A program made the translations under genes and the position numbers. 64,000 bases of DNA from NCBI GenBank assembly GCA_963971535.1, contig OZ020585.1, positions 155,111,083-155,175,082 of the forward strand, in the 5' to 3' direction. The stretch is from Notolepis coatsorum (Eukaryota > Chordata > Actinopteri > Aulopiformes > Paralepididae). Below the pieces are notes generated by a model. It made no database searches. It had not been told where the DNA came from and saw only the letters and a list, made by a program, of their open reading frames with translations. Shown here one piece after another: positions 19,536-30,006 of this stretch. Every line of letters begins with the position of its first letter. Position 1 is the first letter of the stretch.

Positions 19536-22500
19536 GTGAGCCATCTGAGTGTAACATCTGTTCAGTCTCAAACATGTGGCCATATAGGGGCCGGAGATGA
19601 GGACAATGCTGTGTTTTCAATTGTTGCAGTTCAAGTGAAAAGCCAAGTGACTGACAGAGTTGTGCAGACATATGCATTTTTGGATCCCGGAAGTTCCAGT
19701 ACTTTTTGCACTCATAACCTGGCAAAGAGACTGGGGCTAAGTGGCAAGCCAGCCAATATTCTATTACGAACAATGGGGCAAGAGAAAATTGTGAGCACCA
19801 ATGTATTGTCTCACTTGGAAGTGTCTGGCATGGATAAGGAGGATTTTATTGAATTGCCCAATGTCTTAACCCAAAGAGCTATGCCAGTGTCACGTGTGAA
19901 CATTCCACGACAGGATGATGTGGAAAAATTGCCTTACTTGAGTAACATAAAGCTGCACGACTTGAATGCAGATGTGGATTTGCTCATCGGAACTGATGCA
20001 GCAAAAGTAATGGAACCATGGGAGCTGATCAACAGCCAAGGTGAAGGACCATATACAGTCAGAACAAGAGTCGGCTAGGTCATAAATGGACCACTTAGGA
20101 GTGGAAGTAACAGCAGAGTTAAGACTGGCTGCTCTGTTGTCACAACAAATCGAATATGTGTGGAACATCTGGAAGAAATGCTCATGAAGCAATACAACCA
20201 TGATTTTAACGAAAAAACATCAGAGGGGTCATTGGAAATGTCAAGGGAGGACATTAAATTCATGAAGATAATGAGAAGAACAACAGAGTTGAAAGATGAA
20301 CATTATTACATTGACTTACCTTTCAGAGAAGAGGAAACGGTCTTGCCAAATAATCGCTGTGTTGCAGAGCAGTGACTTCAAGGCCTGAAGAGGAAATTTG
20401 AAAAGAACATCAAGTTTAAAGAGGAGTACACCTCATTCATCAATGATATGCTGGTTCAAGGTTATGCTGAAGTTGTACCCATTGAACAGCTTGAACAAGA
20501 TGAGGGAAAAGTGTGGTACATTCCCCACCATGGAGTACATCACCCCACCAAAGGAAATCTGAGGGTTGTATATGACTGTGGAGCCTCATTCAAATGAACA
20601 TCTCTGAACTGTCAGCTCTTGCAGGGCCCCGATCTCACCAACACTCTTATGGGGGTCCTCATTCGCTTCAGGAAAGAGCCTGTCGCAATCATGGCTGACA
20701 TCAAGGCCATGTTTCATCAGGTGCGGGTGCCTGATAAACATGTGAACTTTCTTCGCTTTCTTTGGTGGCCTCAGGGCAACACTGACCAGGAACCAAGGGA
20801 ATATCGAATGAGGGTACATTTGTTTGGAGCTGTTTCGTCCCCCAGTTGCGCCAATTACGCCTTGAGGCGAACTGCAGAGGACAATGCAACTCACTTCCTT
20901 CCTGAAGTGATCAAAACAGTCAATCACAACTTTTATGTAGACGACTGCCTGAAGTCTACATCCTCGGAGGGAGATGCAATTAAGCTTGTAAAGGATTTGA
21001 CTCTGCTCTGTAGTCAGGGAGGATTCAGCCTTCAAAAGTGGGTGACAACCAGCCGTTATGTTTTGACATCAATCCCAGGTGACATCAGAGCAGCAGAGAT
21101 GAAAGAGCTGGATTTGGACAAAGATCACCTGCCTATGGAAAGAGCACTTGGACTGCAATGGTGCGTTGAGTCCGACCAGTTCAGCTTTAGGACTTCATTA
21201 CAGCCACGCCCACAAACCAGGAGAGGTATCTTGTCGGTGGTCAGCTCTCTGTATGACCCTATAGGATTTTTGGCTCCTTTTACAATGCCAGCCAAGTTAC
21301 TGTTGCAGGAGCTTTGCCGGCAAAACCTGAAGTGGGATGAACACATTTCCCCCTCCTTCTCCAAACAGTGGTCTGATTGGCTGAGCGACCTCCAAAGGAT
21401 GAGTGTATTCAAGGTGGAACGCTGTATCAAAACCCTGAACTTTGAAACATCTGTGACAGCACAAATTCATAATTTTGCTGATGCCAGTGAAGCTGGTTAT
21501 GGTACAGTATCGTATCTGAGACTGAAGGATAAAGATAGAGACGATAAGGTGCATGTTTCATTTCTTGCTGGAAAGGCAAGAGTTGCACCTCTGAAGCACA
21601 TCACCATTCCTCGGGTGGAACTCACCGCAGCAGTCCTTGCTGTCCGAATGGATGGCATGCTTCAAAGGGAACTACAGTGGCAACTGGAGAAGTCAGTGTT
21701 TTGGACCGATAGCACGACTGTCATCAAATACATCTCCAATGAAACCAGACGTTTTCATACGTTTGTTGCCAACAGAGTCACTGTAATCAGAGAAGCTACA
21801 GATGTTGACCAGTGGAAGTATGTGGGCTCCAAGGTCAATGCTGCTGATGAAGCATCACGTGGATTGAGAGCTGAAGAATTTCTCACACATGGAAAATGGA
21901 TTAAAGGCCCAGATTTCCTGTATTTGCCTGAAAATGAGTGGCCTACACTGGAAATGGATTCAGTGATTCCCATTGATGACCCGGAGGTCAAAAGAGAAGC
22001 GGCAGTGAATGCCATTGTTAAGGATTCAGAAAATCCAACAGACCATCTCATCAGCTACTTCTCATCTTGGAAGAAGCTTAAAATGTCTGTTGCCTGGTTC
22101 CTTGAACTTAAAGGACTTCTGTTGCTTCTGAGTAAAAAAAGAAAGGAACTTAAAGCTACCGAAGATGACAAAGATGCTGGAGTGAAAAGTACAGTTGAAC
22201 AGAAACTCAAGAGCTTCAAAGCCACACTCTGTGGAAAACATTTGACTCCAGACGATTGTGATGAAGCAGAAAAGGCAATAATTTGTTTTGTTCAGAAACA
22301 CAGGTTCAAGAGTGAAATTGCCTCCCTCAAACATGGCTTAAATATCGTCTCCAAGGACAGCCCACTGTACAAACTAGACCCCATACTGGAGGACAACATC
22401 CTCAGAGTTGGTGGTCGTTTGAACAGGTCTGCATTACCATCAGAAACCAAGCACCCTGTCATTCTTTCCAAAGACCTGCATGTCTCCCAGCTCATTTTAC

Positions 22501-23591
22501 GTCATATCCATCAACAACTAGCACACGCTGGGAGGAACCACATGTTGTACAGACTTCGACAGAGGTATTGGATAATCAATGCCAATTCAGCTGCAAGGAA
22601 GACTATTACAGAGTGCATGGTGTGTAGACGGCACAGAGGAAAACTTGGGGAACAGAAGATGGCAGACCTGCCTGAAGAGCGAGTTGTGCCAGACAAGGCT
22701 CCTTTTACTAAAGTGGGAGTTGATTATTTTGGGCCCATAGAAGTGAAAAGAGGAAGAAGCGTTCTAAAAAGGTATCCATTTTCACTTGTCTGACCAGCCG
22801 TGCAATACACCTGGAGGTGGCACGTTCACTTGACACAGACTCTTGCATTAACGCCTTGCGGAGATTCATATGCAGAAGAGGCCCTGTGTCAAATTTAAGA
22901 TAACGGCGCAAATTTTGTTGGAGCAAACAAAGAATTGAAGCAAAGTCTTGCTGCTTTGAATAATGCAAGGATCCAGGATGCCTTAATTCAGGATGGAATT
23001 AAGTGGAGCTTTAATACGCCAACAGCCTCACACCAAGGTGGCGTTTGGGAGCGTCTCATTCGATCAGTAAGGAGTATACTGACCTCTGTTCTTGGACAGC
23101 AGGTTTTGGATGATGAAGGCCTGCAGACACTGTTTTGTGAAGTAGAGGCGATACTAAACGATAGACCCCTCACAAAAGTGTCTGATGACCCTAATGACCT
23201 TGAGGCCCTCACCCCAAACCATATTCTCCTGCTGAAAGGAAAACCCATCTTTCCCCCAGGACTCTTTGAAAAGAGTGACCTGTACATCAGAAGAAAATGG
23301 ATGCAAGTACAGTATATCGCAGAGCTGTTTTGGAAGAGATGGACATCCAAATACTTACTTGTGATGCAGGAAAGACAGAGATGGGCAGCTCCAAAAAGAA
23401 ACATCTCCCCAGGAGATATTGTCATTATTGCCGATGCTACAGCTCCAAGAGGATCCTGGAAGATGGGTCGAGTTTTGAGTACCAAGTCCGACTACAAAGG
23501 ATTGGTCCGCTCTGTGTGCATCCAAACTAAAACCAGCGTTTTGGAGAGACCTGTGACAAAGATCTGCCTGCTGGTGGAGGCCACAGAATAA
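19536..23591 (+). pseudogene. BEL/Pao 1 Pol: protease, RT, RNase H, integrase with multiple lesions
   Basis: The frame runs on from Gag. The protease has YAFLDPGSSSTFC (DPGS). RT has [14 protein letters not shown] and YVDD at 20,935-20,946. RNase H has [10 protein letters not shown]. Integrase has an HHCC zinc region ([11 protein letters not shown], then CMVC) and [14 protein letters not shown] and GGVWERLI blocks. In-frame stops lie at 20,076-20,078, 20,373-20,375, 20,595-20,597, 22,791-22,793 and 22,896-22,898. A shift near 22,771-22,777 and a compensating one near 22,890-22,900 interrupt the integrase. The domain order PR-RT-RH-IN and the gag type fit BEL/Pao. Confidence 0.85.
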
Positions 23592-23769
23592 TAATAATAC
23601 CTGTTCTATCTATTCTCTCTTTCTATCCTGTCTTCTTACCATCTGTTTTCTTTCAGTGGCAGCAGGGAAGGAGACACAGAAGACGCTTGAATAGAAAGAA
23701 TAGCTCCCTTACATGTTATATATATATATATATATAAGGGTAATTGTGACTCACAATTAGGGGCCGATT
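23592..23769 (+). other. BEL/Pao 1 3' untranslated region with AT repeat
   Basis: Contains a TA run at 23,717-23,736 and a purine-rich AGGGGCCG just before the LTR, a weak polypurine-tract candidate. No gene is seen. Confidence 0.4.
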
Positions 23770-25025
23770 TGTGGGAGCTATTAACTATTTTTACATTTAT
23801 TTAATATATTTATTTGTTATGTGATTTTGTAGTATTAATTTGTTTACGGCCATATTATTTAAGTTATTATGAGTCGCAGATAAATGCTTTTACTTTGAAG
23901 GGGTTCTGGGCAATTGGGAAGCACAGCTGGGTGTATTTAGGTAATTAGAGTCAATAGTAGGGGTGGGAATCACCAGTTTAATCACGATACGATACAATAT
24001 CGATTCTTTGGACAACGATACGATATTATCCGATATCACACAGTCTGCCACGATACGATACGATTCGATTCAGGTGCCTGCGATCGATATGAGACGATAT
24101 TATGTGCCCATTTAATACAATCAGTAACATTTAAATCAAAAAAAAAAAAAGGCAATGGAAATATCATGACATTTTTATTTTTGAGCTCTTCCAGACATTT
24201 AAATGAAAAACAATCTATTGTTTTTAATACAAATAGACCTCCTGTTCACTGTTTTTGGTTCATTTCTTTTTTTTCTCGATATTAATATCCTATTCAGAGC
24301 TGTATTTTGGCTGGAAAAGCATATTGGGAGTCCCAAGGTGCAGTACCGGCCAGATCCTGTTAGTGGGGCTATCCCCGAGAATGCACCCTCCCAGTCCCCA
24401 CTTCTCTCTGCCTATGGCTCTGGGTTAGCTTGTTAGCTCACGCTAAAGTAACGTTATCTTCGATCTTTAACGCGACGTGGGCATAATGGAGTGACGAGGA
24501 TTGCAAAGCAGGTTAGATGCATTGGACCCGTTGTGGAATAAAACAGCAGGGACATGTTTTGGGTCACAGAATAGGCACACTAGTCTTGCTCTAGTGACGC
24601 TCTAGACGCTACTGCTGTTGATGTTAAACGGAGTTTGAGTTTCACAACACTGGGCGCGGGGCGATGATGTCGCCGGATTTTCAAAATAAGAGTATGGCAA
24701 TATGAATCGATCTTTTTACGTGGCATCGATCCTATTTGATTATTGATAATAGATCGATATATCGATCTGGATCGATGTATCGTCCCACCCCTAGTCAATA
24801 GCACAGTGGGCATCAGGGAAGGTATATGGTTTTTATCAGCGTCAGGAGATCATATAGTTTTCAAACATAATTTTTCTGTATTCTTTGATTAACAGACAAT
24901 AAATGCCACAAAACTGTCAAATGCTGTCTGGACAATGGACTTCCTGATCTGCGTGAGATTCGCTGCCCTGGTGCTTCAGTGGCTTTTTAGTTTTTATTAG
25001 TTGTTGTTGACAAATAGCCACTACA
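23770..25025 (+). repeat. 3' LTR of BEL/Pao provirus 1, carrying a hAT insertion
   Basis: The same TGTGGGAGCT start and CACTACA end as the 5' copy. It is enlarged from 412 to 1,256 bp by the 836-bp hAT element plus its 8-bp duplication. Outside the insert only about three base differences from the 5' LTR were seen. Confidence 0.88.
23958..24793. mobile_element. Non-autonomous hAT element in BEL LTR (TSD GTCAATAG)
   Basis: The ends are TAGGGGTGGGA and TCCCACCCCTA, and the 8-bp duplication GTCAATAG is exact at 23,950-23,957 and 24,794-24,801. The uninterrupted 5' LTR shows the empty site. The interior is rich in GATACGATA/ATCGAT words and has no transposase. A homologous copy in the opposite orientation lies at 60,151-60,889. 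Confidence 0.9.
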
Positions 25026-25109
25026 GTAGGTTTTGAGGTTTCTAGATGCGACTGTTTTGTGACAGCCTGCCTTTTGTTTTCGCTTTTTGCGGGTACAGAA
25101 AATCATATA
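25026..25109 (-). pseudogene. LINE-A endonuclease C-terminal fragment
   Basis: The minus strand reads MIFCTRKKRKQKAG, then SRNLKTYSRE, continuing across the BEL provirus at 16,388-16,366 and the hAT at 15,668 into ELESMDW. This is the usual end of a LINE endonuclease, and it shows that BEL and hAT split one LINE. Confidence 0.6.
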
Positions 25110-25121
25110 ATGATTTTCTGT
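25095..25121. repeat. Perfect 12-bp inverted repeat at the LINE-A/Rex1 junction
   Basis: The arms ACAGAAAATCAT and ATGATTTTCTGT flank ATA. The left arm belongs to LINE-A coding sequence. The right arm has no counterpart there and precedes the Rex1 body, so it was probably made during insertion. Confidence 0.6.
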
Positions 25122-27160
25122 AGATTACAGATTACAAAGGCACCTCCCTCAAACTGAACAGTGACATCTCCTTAGCAAATTATCTCAATACCTTCTATGC
25201 GAGGTTTGAGGCTGGGAATAACAACACCAGCCTACAAACCACTGCAATAGAGTGGGGGGCGCTGCTGATGGAGATTCAGTGTTCAGGATAACAGAACATG
25301 AGGTGAGGAGAACCTTTAAGAAAGTGAATATCAGGAAGGCAGCAGGACCGGACGGCATCCCCGGCCGCATCCTAAAAGTCTGTGCCGACCAACTGGCCCT
25401 GGTATTCACTGACATATTTAACCTGTCCTTAGAACAGGCTGTCATCCCCACCTGTCTGAAGAAGTCCACCATTATCCCTGTACCCAAAAAAATCCAAGCC
25501 TGCTTGCCTCAACGACTACCACCCTGTAGCTCTCACCTCCATAGCCATGAAGTGCTTTGAGAAGCTAGTGAAGGGCTACATCTGCTCCTCCCTCCCCATC
25601 AACCTGGACACCCTGCAATTTGCATACCGCCCCAACAGGTCCACGGAGGACGCCATAGCCCATGTGCTGCACACAGCAGCATCACACCTGGACAAGAGGC
25701 AGGGGAACTATGTGAGAATGCTATTCATCGACTACAGCTCAGCATTCAATACCATAGTCCCCTCCAAACTCATAGCCAAGCTCAGGGACCTGGGCTTGAA
25801 CTATGACCTCTGCCAGTGGGTCTTGGACCTCCTGACGGGCAGACCCCAGGTGGTGAGAGCAGGCAACTGCACCTCCTCATCCATCACTCTCAACATATGG
25901 GCCCCCCAGGGCTGTGTTCTGAGTCCCCTCCTCTACTCCCTGTACACACATGACTGCGTGGCACAGCGGAACAACAACACAATCATCAAATTTGCTGACG
26001 ACACAGTAGTGGTGGGCCTGATCTCTGCAAACGACGAGAGGGCCTACCTGGAGGAGGTTAAGGTTCTAGCGGGATGGTGTCAAGAGAACTGCCTCTCCCT
26101 GAACGTCAGCAAAACAAAGGAGATGATTGTGGACTTTAGGAGGTTAGGGGTCAGGGACTACAGCCCCCTCAGCATCGATGGGGCACCGGTTGAGAGAGTG
26201 AACAGTTTTAAGTACCTCGGAGTCCACATATCCAAGGACTTGACATGGACCACACACATTGACAGTGTTATCAAGAAGGCACAACAACGCCTCTACTTCC
26301 TTAGGCGCTTAGGGAAGTTCAACGTGAGCCAGAAGATCCTCAAGAACTTCTACTCATGCACAATAGAGAGCAACCTGACTGGCAATATCACCTCCTGGTT
26401 TGGGAATAGCACTGCACAAGACCGTAGCAGACTACAGCGAGTGGCCCGTTCAGCCGAACGCACAATTGGAGGGGGGCTTACCACTCTCCAAGGCATTTAC
26501 AACAAGCGGTGCATGGGCAAGGCGAAGAGAATAATCAAAGACTCCAGCCACCCAAACAACTGCCTCTTTGAACTGCTGCGGTCAGGCAAGCGATACCGGA
26601 GTCTCATGGCAAGCACAGAGAGACTCAGAAGGAGCTTCTATCCTCAGGCCATCAGGATGCTCAATGAACAATGATTGCTCAATGAACAAGGCTTGAACAA
26701 TGAACAATCGTAACAACCATCAAATGCACTCACAGCACACACATCCACACGCACACACTCACTTTAAACAAACAACTCACTGCTGCACCCACTTTACCCA
26801 CTTTAGAACACCTAAACACACTTTATATTTATTGGCAAATAATTTGCACTACAACCCATACCTCATTACACCTTACTGTAAATTGTACCTAAATTGTACC
26901 TCATCCCATTTCTGCATTGTACTGTATAGTATATAGTATATTGTATTGTAACTCAGTTACTTTCTACTCTGCATTGTACATTGTATATATGTATATATTG
27001 AAAACTTTTTGTCTACGTACTTGACTTCTATTTTATACTTACTATACTTTTATACTTATCTATTTTTATCTAGCACAATCTCTGGAGCAAAACAGAAAGA
27101 AGCATTTTATATAAAAGTATTCTGTACTTCTGTATGACAACTAATAAAGAAACTTGAAAC
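25122..27160 (+). mobile_element. Rex1-type LINE, 5'-truncated, inserted in LINE-A
   Basis: An RT-bearing body is followed by a 3' UTR ending in an AATAAAGAAACTTGAAACTT-like tail near 27,143-27,160. The same 3' sequence occurs inverted at 35,872-36,330. The orientation is opposite to the host LINE-A. There is no endonuclease part, so it is 5'-truncated as usual for target-primed insertions. Confidence 0.8.
25252..26674 (+). pseudogene. Rex1 reverse transcriptase, frameshifted
   Basis: RT blocks in order: [14 protein letters not shown], a frame change at an A-run near 25,485-25,491, then [37 protein letters not shown] and catalytic FADD ([12 protein letters not shown], about 25,987). A C-terminal region with [16 protein letters not shown] follows, typical of Rex1/CR1-like elements. 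Apart from the shift the reading is open to 26,674, which suggests moderate age. It would copy its own RNA at nicked DNA. Confidence 0.85.
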
Positions 27161-27547
27161 TTAACCCTCATGCTATCACCCCTTTGTTGGAGATCATGGA
27201 CTTGTCAGAGGTCAGAATGAGGTCAATGGTGGTTTGTGTTGAATCACATACCCTTGTGGGTTGGGTGATTAGCTGGCTGAGGCCGTGCAGATCACAAAAC
27301 CTACTGAAGGCCTTGAAGACGGGTGCTGCTTTACGTAGCATATCCGTGTTCCAGTCCCCAATAAGAATCTTTTCTACGCCCTCCACCCCAGCTAAACACC
27401 CATCAAGTGTGTCATAGAAGCCACTGTGTTCTGGCGGTCTATAGATTGTGCCTACTAGTACTGATTTCACCCTTTCAAATAAGATTTCAATCCAAACAGT
27501 TTAAATGTTGTCATGGTTAAGGTCAGTACGGTTGATGAATTTGGTAT
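27161..27547 (-). pseudogene. LINE-A endonuclease middle part
   Basis: The minus strand reads SVLVGTIYRPPEHSGFYD, ILIGDWNTDML and STQTTIDLILTSD, apurinic-type endonuclease blocks. Its upstream half lies on the other side of the LTR element at 35,270 and beyond; GTAT marks both edges. An in-frame TGA is at 27,168-27,170 (minus-strand reading), close to the Rex1 edge. Confidence 0.75.
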
Positions 27548-28015
27548 TGTCGTGGAAATATATTATCATGTTCTTATATATCTGTTGTTTTATCATGTCA
27601 TACAGCTTGAGTTTCAGTCCGACCAGATTTACTGGTTAATGTGTGTATGTCTCTTTAAGATACTCTATCATTCTCTCAGTCATAACGAAGTTGCTGTTTC
27701 TACCAGCCATAGAGCCAGAACCCAAGGTCATGGGAACTGTAAGATGGAGCGCTGTTTTCCTTCCAGGCTTAGCCATTTTGTTTTCTTCTACGTCATTTCA
27801 TGTATTCAATTGTATGTCGGACCAAGGCTCTAGGTCAGTCCCTGTCAGACGCTAGTGGGTAAACATGTCTGTCTCTGGCGGGTGACTGGCCTGGCAGCGT
27901 GGCCACGCTGTCATGAACTTTCTTTATTAAATAAACCTTCTTATTATTATTAATAATGACTCAGAATGATTAATGTAAACGGCTCATCGTTTGTCCTTTA
28001 ATAATTCCCATTACA
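27548..28015 (+). repeat. 5' LTR of the polymerase-less LTR element (468 bp)
   Basis: By eye it is identical to the 3' LTR except for a 36-bp block absent here and 3 extra bases in a TTA/AAT run near 27,950. AATAAA lies at 27,930-27,935. Confidence 0.88.
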
Positions 28016-28902
28016 GATGGCGACGAGATGTTTTTTTTTAACCGATGGGTGTCGAGGTCGGCCGCCAAACGGACTCTGCAGAAAGGGTGAATCCTGGAAT
28101 TCCGGGGGAGCGCTGTCTCGAGGCTCCTCCGTGCGAGACACCGAGGGGAGAGAACCAGCTGCGCCGTCCGCTTGGCTGTCACCTCCGGCATGAACCTTGG
28201 GGACGCGTGATAAGGAACACTCGGTGAGCTGTTGACATTCTGATTTCTGTTTAAAACATTTTTGTTTTTAAATTTATAATTAGAGGTCTAAACTAGAACA
28301 TGGTGCCGGTCAGAGCTATTTTTTAAATGTATATTACTATGTGCTCTGCAGTGGTTATTTTTTTCATTGTATTGGTGTATTACTGTGCTTGGTAGACTGG
28401 CGATGGTTTTTTCTATAGTTTCTCAATCTTGGTACGTCCCGAATGTATTAGGCAGGGATTAGACTCGTGCCTTATAGACGGGGTGCGGGGGCCTACCACG
28501 AGTATAATAAAATATGTTGACGACGAGAAGAATTATGGGGTATTTTTTTTTTTTAATTAGGTTAATATATATTTTAGAGCGATGGGGGTCGAGTTGGCCG
28601 CGAGCCGAGGCGCTATGCGGGCAGGTTGAAATCTTGGGTTTCAGGGAAAGCGCTTTCTTCTTCTCAATACTCCCCCGCACATGGGAAGGGAGTGAGGAAC
28701 CGCCTGCTAGCGTCCGTTTGGCTGCCAACTACGGCTAGAATCCATGGGAGCGCGTGGGGGAGATATTCGGTGAGCTGGGCATTCTGTTTAGAAGCGGTTA
28801 TTTATAAAGTAGCCATTCTGTTTAAAAGCGGTTATTTATAAAGTAGCCATTCTGTTTAAAAGCGGTTATGTATAAAGTAGCCATTCTGTTTAAAAGCGTT
28901 TT
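28016..28902 (+). repeat. Leader of the LTR element: diverged ~200-bp duplication and 34-bp tandem repeats
   Basis: Two diverged direct copies of about 200 bp (28,040-28,240 and 28,580-28,790) share blocks such as GATGGGNGTCGAG, GTCCGNTTGGCTG and CGGTGAGCTG. The second copy leads into 3.6 copies of a 34-bp unit (28,781-28,902) containing TTCTGTTTAAAAGCGGTTAT. No open frame of note. Confidence 0.6.
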
Positions 28903-29445
28903 TTGTTTCTATCTATAAAGTAATTATGCGAGTGGGGTATTGAATATAGGATAATGTGTGTAACCCCCCTGTGTTTCCTTGAGTACTGGGATTTAAGGGG
29001 TATGTTCTGGCTGTACGCTGTTTACAGAGCTTTTTGTCTCCGAGTGCTCAGGAGGAACCAATTTTTGGGGGCCACATAATTTGTACATAGTATTGTTTTT
29101 TTGGGTACCTTTTTTATGGTTTTCCTCTGGACACTTTAAATTAAGAGGTATGTTCCGATAATTAGGCGTGAATTACATTTGTATCCGAAATAACAGGCGT
29201 GTGCAAAGTACTGTGGGTATAGTGGAAAGGGAAGTTCATGCAAATAGTTTTAGGCACTGATTCTGGAAGTATATGAGAAGGTTTAGATTCTGTGGGTTTC
29301 CTAACAGAGAGGCAGGAAGTTGGACCGTGCGTGGGATGCCAAAAGATAGGGGGACAGGGGCTTATGTGTTAGTACGTGATTAGTTTTCCACTACCTTATC
29401 TGGTCATACTGCAGTTTTTCTGAAAAGAAATAGGATAAGGGCATT

Positions 29446-29508
29446 GTATCCGAAATAACAGGCGTGATATCCGAAATAACAGGCGTGATATCCGAAATAA
29501 CAGGCGTG
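29446..29508 (+). repeat. Three 21-bp tandem repeats
   Basis: Three adjacent copies of ATCCGAAATAACAGGCGTG plus 2 bp. A single copy of the same word also occurs near 29,182. They have no dyad structure. Confidence 0.8.
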
Positions 29509-29781
29509 ATACGCTACTCCACAGAGCTTTTTTCTCGAAAGTGTTCAGAGGAAACGATTTGTCTGCCACATATTTTATTGTGGGTTTTTATTTTTTGTCT
29601 TTTATTTTCTGTTTGGTTTTGTTTATTTTTTGTTTGTTTTTGTTTGTTTTGTGTTTACCTAGAAAATGGAAAATGTGGACAGTTTAGAGGGGCCAGAAAG
29701 GGGGGCCTGTGGGGTCATGACGGGAGAAGCTAAGAATCTGTTTTTCTGTCTTTTCTCCCACGGTGTGCCCGGGGCTGGATT

Positions 29782-30006
29782 TTGGGCTCGGTGTCTTTCC
29801 GTGTGCGTCACCGCCACCGGCCGTCCCGTCTCCTATCCGCTGGTCTCGCCGGCGACCATCAACTCCGGTGCGCCGGGCATTGGTATAAAGACTGTGCCTA
29901 TAAGGAGTTGTTTGAGGGGAAAAAAGCACAATGGCGTGCGGAGGTGCAGGACGGGACGGGCCCACAGCGCATTGGCTGGACGCACGGCGGGGAGACATCG
30001 ACCTGA
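29782..30006 (+). pseudogene. Possible degraded Gag zinc-knuckle region
   Basis: A short frame includes RCAGHWYKDCAYKELFEGK, which has the GHW..C half of a retroviral CCHC knuckle with the first cysteine displaced or missing. It lies in the interior where a gag C-terminus would be expected. It is the only protein-like trace between these LTRs apart from later insertions; the reading is tentative. Confidence 0.35.

Larger units (their letters stand above)
16389..25025 (+). mobile_element. BEL/Pao provirus 1 (complete, coding-dead; TSD GTAGG)
   Basis: LTRs at 16,389-16,800 and 23,770-25,025 are bounded by the 5-bp duplication GTAGG (16,384-16,388 and 25,026-25,030). Between them is one gag-pro-RT-RH-IN reading with many lesions. 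Without the hAT insert both LTRs are 412 bp and differ at about three positions by eye. The element sits in LINE-A, whose endonuclease reading continues on both sides. Confidence 0.9.

Noticed and set aside
28781..29508. Regular 34-bp and 21-bp repeats as a CRISPR-like array
   Set aside because: The repeats are contiguous without unique spacers and lie in a vertebrate LTR element.
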